Below, piece by piece: positions 25,301 to 37,300 of a DNA stretch of 64,000 bases. Positions within the stretch are counted from its first letter, which is position 1. The number at the start of each line of letters is the position of its first letter. Position numbers and translations under genes: made by a program. The DNA is from Ceratothoa steindachneri (taxonomy: Eukaryota; Arthropoda; Malacostraca; Isopoda; Cymothoidae), in the NCBI GenBank assembly GCA_963969495.1, contig OZ018317.1, forward strand, positions 223,212,235 through 223,276,234, given 5' to 3'. The notes beneath the pieces are model-generated. The model saw only the letters and a program-made list of their open reading frames with translations. It did not search any database and was not told the DNA's origin.

Positions 25301-28300
25301 TGTGAGTCGCTATAGATCACTATCCGGTCTCCGAACCGGGCACGTCGCGTAATCTCCCGTACCGAGTGGTGTATTGCCACCAGCTCGGCCGTGAAGACAG
25401 ACGCAGCGCCTGGTAGAGCCCCGCTGACTTCAAACAGAGGGGATACGGCGTGGAAGCCGACCCCCTCTTGGGACTTGGAGCCATCCGTATACACTGGCAC
25501 GGTTCCAGCGTGACACGATGTGTGCTCCAAAAAGGTCGAACGCAATACTCCCGGCGCAGTACAAGCTTTGGGAGCAGAGGCGTGGCGACAAATAGCCAAA
25601 TGTGGTACCCTCCAGGGTTGCGTCCTGGGCAGAAGCAGGGGCGCCACCGGCCCCATTCTCTGCATAGACACCACACAGGGGAGGACTTTCAAGACTCTGG
25701 TTACGCACAGTATTTAATTTTCCAAGAATGGAGAGCGAGGCAGAGGAGTACACCTGTAACCCATAGTCAGCTTTAACTGGACTAATGCTGAATATAAAAG
25801 CCACAGGGTACATCGATCACTGCCCCGAGAAGTGTGAGACAGTAATGTCATTATGTCCATTCTCTTCAGATAAGACCTTTTCAAGGCGTCCAAATGAGGC
25901 CTCAAAGAAAGGCTTGAATCAAAGATCACCCCTAGGAATCTGAAATGGGGCTTAAAGGTGACATGAACACCATAGAGTGACAAATGGGGAGGGTCCCATG
26001 TCACTGATCTATGATTGTAAAAGTGGACAGCCTTGGTCTTTACTGCGGAAAAGTGGGACCCCTTGGAAAAAGCATTTTCAGCTACAGTATTTATAACCCA
26101 CTGTAGCTTACGGATGACAAATGGAAGTCTAGGCGATGAACCAAACAGATAAGCGCTAAGTCATCCACATATAGAGTTGAGGAAATCTCAGCTGGGAGAT
26201 TTGTGATAATGTAATTGATGGCCAGAGAAGCAGATGACAGAGGACACTTCCCTGTAGCACACCTTCAACCTGCTCTACAGGCTCTGATAGGGCATTTCCA
26301 ACTTTTACACGTAGTGTGCGCCACATGAAGAATAGCTCGACAAACCTGGGGAGAAAGCCTCACAGGCCCCAATCATGGAGTTGCTTAAGGATACCACGCC
26401 TCTAAGTGGTATCATATGTGTAGTATATCTATTATCAGTTAGGTTATAACAACTATTTAGAACACTCACCGAGGATGACATGGCGTATCAGATGTGGTAG
26501 TAATTGACACAATAAGTTATTAGTAGGGGTTAGTAAATAGAATAATGTAATATGTAATTTAGGCTGTGATAGGAAACAGTAGGCTAGAGTTGTTGTGTCT
26601 ATAGCTTTTTTTTAAGTAGGTCGTTATCTTGATAGAGTGGGTGATGGGCGTGGACTCACTGGTTATTTCTACAAGACCTTAAGAGGTCACCCAGTATTGA
26701 AGTATTGACAACAAGACTATAGTAAACCGCATTAGTAGATCATGTCATTACATCCCTCTACCCTTAGTTAGAACATAGGACAAAACTTATAGATTTAGCC
26801 TATCTACAGGTTTCTTCACTCTAGAAGACCTGTGCACATTAGATGAAGAAGAACCAATAACCTGCAGTGAAGAGTCTACCACAGGAGAGACAGGAGTAGG
26901 AGGCAAAATAGGACGAACTGGAGAAGTAGGAGAAACAGGTTGTAACACAGGAGCTTCTATAACAGGAGCCCCTGTGGTTCTAGGAATAACCTGATCTTGG
27001 TTCCTTTTTACATCTCCTGTGAGTACACTACACCTATAAGATAAAGGACCAGTCTGCACCTGTACCTCGGCAGGTAACCACTTAGGACCACCAGGAGTAT
27101 AATTCCTGATCATCATTGAAGATGATGGTGGCAGGGGTAAGTTTCTAGTAGGCTTAGAGTGGTTAGCTTTCTGACATTCCTGCCTATGGGCCACTCTAGC
27201 AAATAGTGGTTCTGTGGGCCACAACAAATCTAATCTAGACCTCAAGCATTGACCAAACATCAACTCGGCTGGGGAAACTCCAGTAGTAGAGTGTGGTGTC
27301 AGTCAATAGTTAAATAGAAATCTATCTATAGTTGTCCTAAGAGGCTTGGAAGATGTACGGAGAGCTTTCTTGAAGGTCTGGACCATCTTCTCAGCTAAAC
27401 CATTAGTAGAAGGTTTATATACTGCTGTAGTAATGTGATGAATACCACAACTTGTGACAAATTCCTTAAACTCAGCAGAAGTAAAACAAGGACCATTGTC
27501 AGAAACAAGTGAAACTGGCAAACCAAACTGAGCAAAAGAATGTCTAAGAAACTTTAGTTTCTCTAGCAGTTGGACCTGATGTAGGGTAAACATCAACCCA
27601 TTTAGAGTGAGCATCTACTATGATGAGAAAATGCTTCCCATCTACTGGCCCAGCATAATCGACATGCAACCTGTGCCATGGCGACTGTGGCCACTCTCAA
27701 GGATGTAATTCCGCCTTAGGAGGTGTAGTGTGTAGAGCTAAGCACTGGGGACACGACCTACATAGTTCTTCGAGGTCCTTGTCCAAATTAGGCCACCAAA
27801 AGTAACCTCTAGCTAATTCTTTCCTGCGAGAAGAACTCACATGATTAGCATGTAGTTCATGCAATAGAGCATTCCTTAATCTAGGAGGAATAACTACTCT
27901 ACTGACCCACAAGACTGTACCTGACTGAATAGATAACTCATCCCTCCTCCAAACATAAGGAGCAAGGCCAGGATCCCCCATAGTTGAGGCTGGCAACCTG
28001 ATCTCACAGAACTCGCGTACTTTAGAAAGAACAGGATCTGCACATGTGAAATCCCTGACAGCGACACTAGTGACTGGTAAAAAGTCTAGAAAATTCACCA
28101 GCATAGTCCAGTCAGCTGGAACTGGAGTATTGTCAGTAATGTTAATACTAGGAAGAGGTAGACGGCTTAGAGCATCGGCTGTACCTAATAAGGTTCCAGA
28201 ATGATGAATAAGAGTGAAATTATAAGCCTGCAGAAGAAGAGCCCAATGTTGTATTCTACCAGAAGCCATAGGAGGGATACATTTAGAAGAAAAAAATAAA

Positions 28301-31300
28301 CCAAGAAGAGGTTTATGATCTGTCACCAATGTAAAATTGTGCCGACTCCACAAATAGAAATGGAATTTCCTTAGAGCAAAAACCATTGCCAAAGCTTCCT
28401 TTTCCAACTGAGAATAATTACGTTCTGTAGCTGATAGAGTATGAGAAACAAAGTGAACAGGCCGCTCTCTACCATCTATCAGGTGGCATAGAACAGCTCC
28501 GATTCCATAAGCACTGCTGTCTGCAACCACTACAATAGGTTTCTGTGGGTCAAAATGCACTAGCGCTTCAGAAGATAGTAGAAGCTGCTTGGAAGTAACA
28601 AAAGCAGTTGTTTCTGCTTTTCCCCCCAAGACCAAGGTACACCAGCTCTTAATAAGGTGTTAAGAGGCTCCAGGATAGAAGCTGCCTTAGGAATGAACCT
28701 CCTATAAAAGTTAAGCAAAACTAAGTATGACTTTAGCTGAGCCACATTAGTAGGAATAGGAGGATCTGCAATAGCTTGAACTTTGTCAGAAGTGGGGTGA
28801 ATACCCTGAGCATCAATACGATAACCCAGATAAGACACACTAGGAACACCAATAGCACATTTCTTCAATCCAGCAGTTTCTACTATCTTTAGTACAGATC
28901 TAAGTCTTTGATCATGCTCATGTTTAGATGAACCACATATGAGCACATCATCCAAGTAGCAAACAACACCTTTAAGATCCCTTAATAAATCTTCCATTGC
29001 TTGTTGAAAAATACCAGGTGCGGAGGAAACTCCAAAAGACAACCTATGATATTTAAATAACCCACGATGTGTGTTAATCACTGTATACTGTTGCGATGCA
29101 TCATCAAGGCATAATTGGGCATATGCCTGAGACATATCTAGTATAGCTTACCACCTAAGAGACTGCTAAACAGATCCTCAATCTTAGGAATGGGGTAGGT
29201 ATCCAGCCTAGCGGCTCTATTTACTGTAAGCCGATAGTGTCCACAAATCCTGACTGATCCATTTGCCTTCAATACAGGTACCACTGGAGCAGCCCAGGCA
29301 GAATGCGGTATAGGGGAAATTATACCTTCTTCTACCAATCTATCCAATTCTCTTTCTACTTTAGCTCTTAGTGTATAGGGAACTGTCCTGGCTTTACAGA
29401 ATTTAGGAGGGATATTTGGATCTACCTCAATAGGGAATGTTTTACCCTTAAGGCAACCCAGACCAGGAGAAAATAAATCTGGGAGAGCTTCCGATTATTT
29501 AGATGAAAGGAATTAATTAAATCTCTTCCTAAAAGACATGGGCCTGATCCTTCAACAACAACAATAGTAGAATCAAATCTAGCAAGACAGAAATTTCAAC
29601 TGCTATTTTGAGGGGAACACCACCATAAGTCTTAAGGTTTATAGAAGAAGGATGAAGAACAGGTCTGTCACTTTCAATAGGCCATAGATTAGAAAAGGTG
29701 TCCTCAGAAATAAGGGAACATGCAGCACCTGTATCTAATTCCATAGTTAAACAGACATTATTTAGAAATAATGTGACATTAAGAGGATTACCTTTAGTAG
29801 GAGTAACATTAAAGGCATAGTCATAGCTAGAATCTACCTCAGTGGCTTTAGCCTTGTCCAGTTTATGGACACGATAATTTCCTTTAAATTTTGGTTTGGT
29901 CCTACCAAAATTTACGCTTTTCCCATTTTTGCACATAGGTTAAATATGGCCCTTCTGATTACAAGCAAAGCAAGTAGCATCCTTGAATGGGCACTCCCGT
30001 TTCCAGTGTAATTTACCACAACCAGAACAAGGTGTCTTAGGTTTTAAGGTAGCATCTGCCACCCCAGCTTTAGGCTGAGTAGGCTTATGGTTGAAGGTAG
30101 GGGTCTGCTTATGTAGCTTGTTTATAGCAGTGTCCCATAACTTGTGCATCTCTGAAAGCTGCTTCTCTAGCACTAGCTATTTCTACAGCTCTACTAAATG
30201 TTAAGTCTGATTCTGCCAGGAAAATGTGCTGTGTAGACTCATTAGATAAGCCCATCACAAATCTGTCTCACATATCCGTTAGATGATCACCAAACTTACA
30301 AGTGTGAGCAAGTGCTTTAATTCCAGCAGCAAAATTAGCAATAGTTTCACCAGATTTTTGATTCCTAGAATACAACTTAAATCTTTCATATATTATAATT
30401 ACCTTGGGTTTGTAATGTTCCTTCAGAACTTTAATAAGATCAGGATATTTCCAAGTCCCTGGCACCTTTGGTGATAACAGACCCTTAGCTAAGGCAAAAA
30501 CTTTATGTCCAGCCAATGTAAGAAAGGCTGGTACCTTCTTCTCCTCTGGGATAGAGTTAGCTAGAAAATAGAGTTTGACTCTACTAATACAGGTCTTAAA
30601 ATCTTTGACTCCAGCATCAAAACTATCAATAGAACCTATAAGAGACATTGTATTGCAAAAAATAACCTACGAAAAATTGAAATCTATACACAGAAATAGG
30701 AATAGGGACGATTTAACCCACTGATAAAAGGCAAAACACAAATCCTCAATCCTCATCGCCAATGTAGTATATCTATTATCAGTTAGGTTATAACAACTAT
30801 TTAAGAACACTCACCGAGGATGACGTGGCGTATCAGATGTGGTAGTAATTGACACAATAAGCTATTAGTAGGGGTTAGTAAATAGAATATTGTAATATGT
30901 AATTTAGGCTGTGATAGGAAACAGTAGGCTAGAGTTGTTGTATCTATAGCTTTTTCTTAAGTAGGTTGTTATCTTGATAGAGTGGGTGAGGGGCGTGGAC
31001 TCACTGGTTATTTCTACAGGACCTTAAGAGGTCACCTAGTATTGAAGTATCGACAAGACTATAGTAAACTGCAATAATAGATCACGTCATTACAATATGC
31101 TTTCTCAATATCAAAGAAAACAGCAACAGAATGCTGACTCTTTGAAAAAGCATCTCTTATACAAGACTCCATTCTAACGAGCAGGTTGATGGTACTCTGT
31201 TTTTTTATGAACCCTGATTGAGAGGCTGATATATGATGGTTTGTCAACAAAAACCAGAGGAGTCTTGCATTTATCATCTTCTCAAACAATTTACATGGAG

Positions 31301-34300
31301 AACTAGTAAGGGCAATGGGGCAGTAATGGGTGGGTTCCGTCCCATCCTTTCCTGGTTTTTGGAAAGGTAAAACTACAGCCTCCCTCCATATAGAAAGGAA
31401 GCAGACCCCAATCCAGATGAAGTTATAGATGTCCAGCAAATGTGAGAGGAGGGATGGATGCATATTCCTAATCATATCATAGGAAATGCCATCCAATCCT
31501 GGTGCAGCGGATCCACAGTGCTACACTGCTTCAGTGCATTATGGAGCTCATGGATGGAAAAGAGCCGGTTATAAGGCTCATTATCCATGTTAGGCTCCAT
31601 AAAGTTGATAGGATGCTGCTCCTGTTCGAGCCTAAAGCGCTAAAATTGGATGGAATAGTTGTCTGTGCTTGAAATATTAGCAAACGATCTGACCAAGACA
31701 TCGCAAATATGGGACAAGTCGCCCAACAGTTATCCAGGCCAGAACAATGTTGGGAGCTGTAAAGCCATTGGATTTTCCCAATAGCTTTTTGACCCTCTTC
31801 CAAATTTTGTCTACAGGGGTCTGCCAACCTATTGACGCGATGTAACCATCCAACGAGATCTTTCGACTTGTCGAAGGGTGCGTTGCCGTGCTGCCCGAGC
31901 AAGTTTCTTTACCATCGTGGGGCACCGATGGTAACGTCGGCAAGCCTGTTTACATTCAGTTACAACTCTCGAGCATTCAGCAGACCACCAGGGCAATTGT
32001 GGTCCATGAGCAGTTGAGCCAGAGAGCGGGATGGAGGAATTAGCTGCAAGATTGATATGGGCTAGAAGATCATCAATAGCGCCACTTCAATATCTTCATG
32101 AGGGAAGGACCCATCATGGCTCGAGAGGTGCCTGAACTTATGCCAGTTTGCTTTTTTTGTATTCCAATCCTTTGCTAGGTGGTGGAGGATGACTACCTGT
32201 ACATGGTGTTATTACAATGGGGAAATGATCACTGCCTCATAAGTCAGGATCCACTGATGCCCAGTCAAAATCAGCTCTACAGCTTGGTGAACAGAGAGAC
32301 AAGTCCACACATGTAAAGTTGTTCATCTGAATGTGAAATGATGTGTGGCTGCCATCGTTAAGAAAGCAGACATCATTAGTGCCCAGAAATCTCTCAATCA
32401 TATTTCCTCTAGGGTTGTTATCATGGTCCCCCAAAAGGGGGTGTTGAGCATTAAAGTCGCTAATCAATAAAAAGGGAGGAAGGAGTTGAGAAATTAAATT
32501 AGCTAAATTTGTAGCTAAAACAGCTGTATCTCTTTCCTCACCAGGAGGAAGATACAGCGAACAGACCGAATAATGGCGACTGGAAAACAGGCGGACAGCC
32601 ACTGCCTGCAGGTCTGTGTTAAGAGAGAGTTGGTTGTGGGGAACCCTGTTGTTAACAAAAACAACAGAACCACGAATTGGTTCTCTGGGGTTCTTATAAT
32701 ATCCCACAAAACCCGAAATGTGAGTACTCTGCGAGTACCCAAGCAAGTCTCTTGTAAAGCAATACAATTGGGATTGTAATCCTCAAGCAGGAGCTTGAAC
32801 TTTTCCCATTTAGGAAAGAGACCTTGGAGGTTCCAATGAATAATTGGAAACATTGTTACCGTTTAAGCATAACGGTAGATTTCTTCCTACCCTTAGGGGT
32901 AGGAGATTTTGGATTTGAACTACCAGCGGAAGTAGTTCATGTCATTCTAGCCTTAGGCTTGGAGTATGACAAAGGAAGCATCGGAAGCTTGAGTTTTGCC
33001 TTTGGTTTTTCTTTAAGAGGTGGCACATCAGATTTTGATAAGTGGCTGTAAGAGAGAACTGTCTTCACTGGAGAAGCAGAGATGGAAGCAACTCCAGGGG
33101 TCAGTTCAGGTATCGAGGGAAGAGACGATGTTGACACAGCTGGTGATATTGGTTGGGATGGTAGAGGCGATGGTGGTGGCGAGGACATCAGCAAAAGTTG
33201 CGAATTCGATGCTGATAGAGAAGGATGTGGATTCAGTTTTTGAAAGTCCTCCTCAGATGAGGGGGTAATCTCCACAACAGCTGGCTCCTGGGAAGGAGCA
33301 AAGGTTGGTTCCTTCTCATTCAGGGATCGAAGGAATTCCAAAGCAGCATCAACAAGGGAGGGTGGAGTGACAACTGGCTTTGGAGCCGAAGACGAGCTTG
33401 GTCCTTTAGGGGCAGGGTGAATGTCCAGAGGTGGAATGGATACCACCTGAGGACCAACATGATACACATCCACATATTTTGGAGCGGTAGCAAGGTGTTT
33501 AACCACCCTTGGGGAACCACGAGAGGATGGAAGGTTCCTCTTCTTGGTAACCTCAAAAGCACTGTTAGGTGCTGACCAAGAGTATTCATCACGAGGAAAT
33601 GTAGGTTTAGGACGGGGATGACTTTTTACCTGGTCAGGCACAGGAGAACCAGTAGGAGGTCTCTGGCTTCTCCCTTTCTTTGGCCCGGTAGAACACAGAG
33701 CATCAGAAAAGCTCACACCAGGTTGGACATACATCTCCTTTACTCTTCTTCTGGCCTCTTAAAACTGACCCTGTTCTTGTTTCTAATGGTAATGACTTCT
33801 CTCTCATAGAGAAAGAAAGTGCATTGCTGTGATGTTGCAGGGTGTTCACCACAGTCAGGGCAGCACGGCTGTAGAGAACAGGGCTTCCCGTGATAACCCA
33901 ATCCACAATTCACACACAACCTTGCCTGTTTACAAAACTTGCTTACATGGCCAAAGCATTGGCAATGGAAGCATCCTCGTGGGTTTTCAACATAAGGCTT
34001 GACTGGGATGTTAAGATAGCCAGGCTTAACGTACTTGGGCGGTTCCAATCTGTTGAAGGTCAGGATTATGGTGGCAGTAGGTAACCTAGCGCCATTCACA
34101 AACCTGGAAATGCGGTGGGCACTTACAACCTTCTGATTGGTAAGTTTTGATACCAGCCTGTCCACATCGTAATCTATTAACTCTCCCGATCAGATAACAC
34201 CTTTACTGGTGTTAAATGTCAGGTGCGAAGTAGAGGACATGTCTACAGAAGCTAAAGACTGTATGGTCTTAATCCGCTGATGCTGCTCGCTTGATTTCGC

Positions 34301-37300
34301 CTCGACTATCAATGCGCCATCATTACGTGGCCACATTTGGGCAGGTTCGCCACATTTCTCAACAAAATCCTCGTAGACGTCGAAGATGTCAGCCTTATAA
34401 GAAGACTATCGTTCGCTTTCAAGATTAAAAATCGGTCGTAATCCAACTCAGGGTCGACTTCTGACCCAATAGGCTGCCCCTGGAGCCGAGGGCATGCACC
34501 AAATCGTCAGCGTGAGTCCAAAGAGCGCCCATACAGCCCAGACGAGGTAACCCGACCCCCGACTCCCACTGTCGTTTTAAAAACAGCGGAGCCGCATAAC
34601 GGAGATTCTCTGGACTGCGGCGCTAAGACCTCCCAGAAACAAAATGACGACCCGGGCAACCAAACCTCCTCTAAGGCACGGTCCTGCAGACGATGCCCCC
34701 CAGTGGGCGCATCCGTCGACCCGTACAGAGGCAAAAGTAAGAAAAGAAGGAGAAGAGGCTAAGCTGTGGCCGGACGGGGCGCTGAGTCCCCGTCAGCACG
34801 GCGGCCAGGAAGGCAAATCACCGCGCCGCTTACGGGAAAGAGAATAATTGGTACAGAAGACGAGATAGGGGTTAGCGGAAGAAGAAAAAGAATGCCAAGC
34901 TGGGGCCGGACGGGGCGCTGAGTCCTGTCAGCACGGCGGCCAAGAAGGCAAATCGCCGCGTCCCTTACGGGGTAAGGTCAGTAGAGGTAATGGTAGAGTA
35001 AGAGAGGAAGAAGCAAGGCAAGATCCCTTCACATCTGTTCTTAGCCAATGAAAGAGCCGACAAGGAAAAAAAGGCTTAGTGGAAGGGTGTATAGGTTAGG
35101 TGAAAGAGGAAGAGAGAATATAAAAAGGATGAGGAAGTGGTCAGAAATAGCTGTGGATGGGTAGTAAATTATAGTTATGAATTGGGAATGAGGAAGCGAC
35201 TAGGTAAAATGTATTTCCATGTGTATGTGAAGAATGCGACAAATTGAGAGAGTCAAGTTTAAAAATGTCAAGAAGTCGCAGATAAGCGGGTGTATGATGG
35301 GCGATGTTAAAAACTCCCAGAATAACTAAGGTTGTAGAAGCATTAGAGGGGGCAATGTGAAAAATTCACACAGTTCATCAAAGAATCTGTCAAAGGGAGA
35401 CAATGAATAATCGCAATTGTGTAAGAATGGTTTTCAGATGTAAGGTTAGAAGCAGAGCTTGGAAAGTGTTTGAGGATAAAGGATGTCATGAAAGATCAGA
35501 AGATAAAAAGTCCTTGTCTTCACCTGAACGTAGGACACATCAGAGTATTTTCTGGCATAACAAAAGAGAATCGACACCAGCATCTCCTCAATGCGTTTGG
35601 ACTGGAAAAATTGCACTTCAGGGAAAGTTCTCTGCACATCAAGGCGAATCAGGCGTTTGAGATCCGAGTCTTCGAAATATTGGTTCCAGGGACTCTGTGG
35701 AAAAAGATTGAGACAGTCTTTGTCATAGAGTAAAGGAGTATTTGATTCATATTAGCGACAAACAAAAGGGAAGAAAATATGTAAAAGCGCGTTGAGGAGA
35801 TAGTTAGGACCAACATGAGATGTGGCATAACTTCGCCCATAATAAGAGCAACATTGAAGAATTCGGACCAACGTGAATAAGATCAAAAAGAGAAGAATAA
35901 CTGTGACCATCAGAGATAAGAATGGGAAAGTACTTGCGAGTGATGAGACAAATACAGGAGACAACAAAATTTAAGAAACAAAACAAAGGCAAGAAGAAGA
36001 AAGCTGGCTCTGGTGGCGGGGTAAGGTCCGTCAGCCCCGGGCGAAGGAACATGGGAGCAACACAAAAGACTCAAATAAAAGGGATGAGGACAGTCTGTGT
36101 GCGCGAACACGTCCCAAGTAGGAGGACAAGCGGGAGCGCCCCAACTCGTCCCGGGACCGGTAAAGGTAACGTCTGCGAAGATGACGGAGATTGGAACATT
36201 CAACAAAAATATGCCGACCAGTCTGGAGGAAAACGCAGTCGTCATAATAATGCACAGGCGAACGCTCCATCAAAAGGCGGTGCGTCCCGCGAGGTTGTCC
36301 AATTCGGAGAGGACAGAAAGCAACATGAAGCCGCCGCAGTATTAGGGGGTAGGTCCATAGGAACAGTTTCAGTGCAATGGCATGTAACTTTAAGTTTCAC
36401 TCGACGGTTTCTATCTTCTTTGCCAAGCCGCCGGGATGGCTGCCCATAGTCCTGCCATGTAATCGATGTGAGGAAAAGCGAACGCTCGTCTGGTCGCCCA
36501 GTCCTCGCTGACTCTTTGGCACCCTCGTTCCCCGAAATTCCTGCATGTCCAGGAACCCAGCAGAAGATAATCTCGACATCTGCCCGGCTTGCTAAAACCG
36601 TGAAACAGGGGATACGGAGATTCAAATGCCTTGTGAGCACTCAGGGTGCTTTGTGAGTCGCTATAAATCACAATCCGGTCTCCGAACCGGGCACGTGGCG
36701 TAATCTCCCGGCACTGTAGAAACTTTGGGAGCAGAGGTGTGGCGAGAAATAGTCAAAAGTGGTACACTCCAGGGTGGCGTGGTGGGCAAAACCAGGGGCG
36801 CCACCGGCCAGAGAGCTATACCGAGCACTCGAAGGAGTTTCTTAGAACTAAACACGAAGGGCTTAGGGTATTACTGGCGTCTCTCGGCGGCATAGGCACC
36901 ATCGAGATCAGCTGCGGATGCAGTGAAAGCTGTTTGCGACTGAGGGAGGCACAGGACTCGCACATACAGGCGAATAATGCACGGTGCAGACTGGATGACA
37001 TTTCCCCAGCATCGAGAAGTAGGATCTCAATGGGGGATGTGGGAAAGGCACCGGTCGCCAGGCGAAGGCCGGTGTGGAGGATCGAGTCTACCTTCCGCAA
37101 TACACGCTCGGCTGCGCATGCTTAAAACTCGCATCTGTAGTCGAGATTCGAACAAACAAAGGATCGATAAAAAAGTTAGGCGCCTATCAGCGCCACGGAC
37201 ACTAAATGTCACAGAGCGAAGAATATCCATAGCGCAGGTACAAGAGCCCCTAAGGCTGCGAATATGAGGCACCACTTCCGGGAGAACCCCATTTAGAAAC

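Larger units (their letters stand above)
26419..31094 (-). mobile_element. Ty3/gypsy LTR retrotransposon, complete but decayed
   Basis: 4676 bp, bounded by two LTRs of about 332 bp with TG..CA ends and flanked by the 5-bp duplication ATATG (26414-26418 and 31095-31099). Read on the minus strand it carries gag, protease, RT, RNase H and integrase in Ty3/gypsy order. I count about 14 substitutions and two indels between the LTRs, near 4%, so the insertion is not recent. It disrupts LINE-B inside the RT motif after DIEKAYD. Confidence 0.96.

Noticed and set aside
25430..25813. 127-residue minus frame opening MYPVAFIFSIS
   Set aside because: Chimera across the LINE-B/LINE-A insertion joint at 25650, not a gene.
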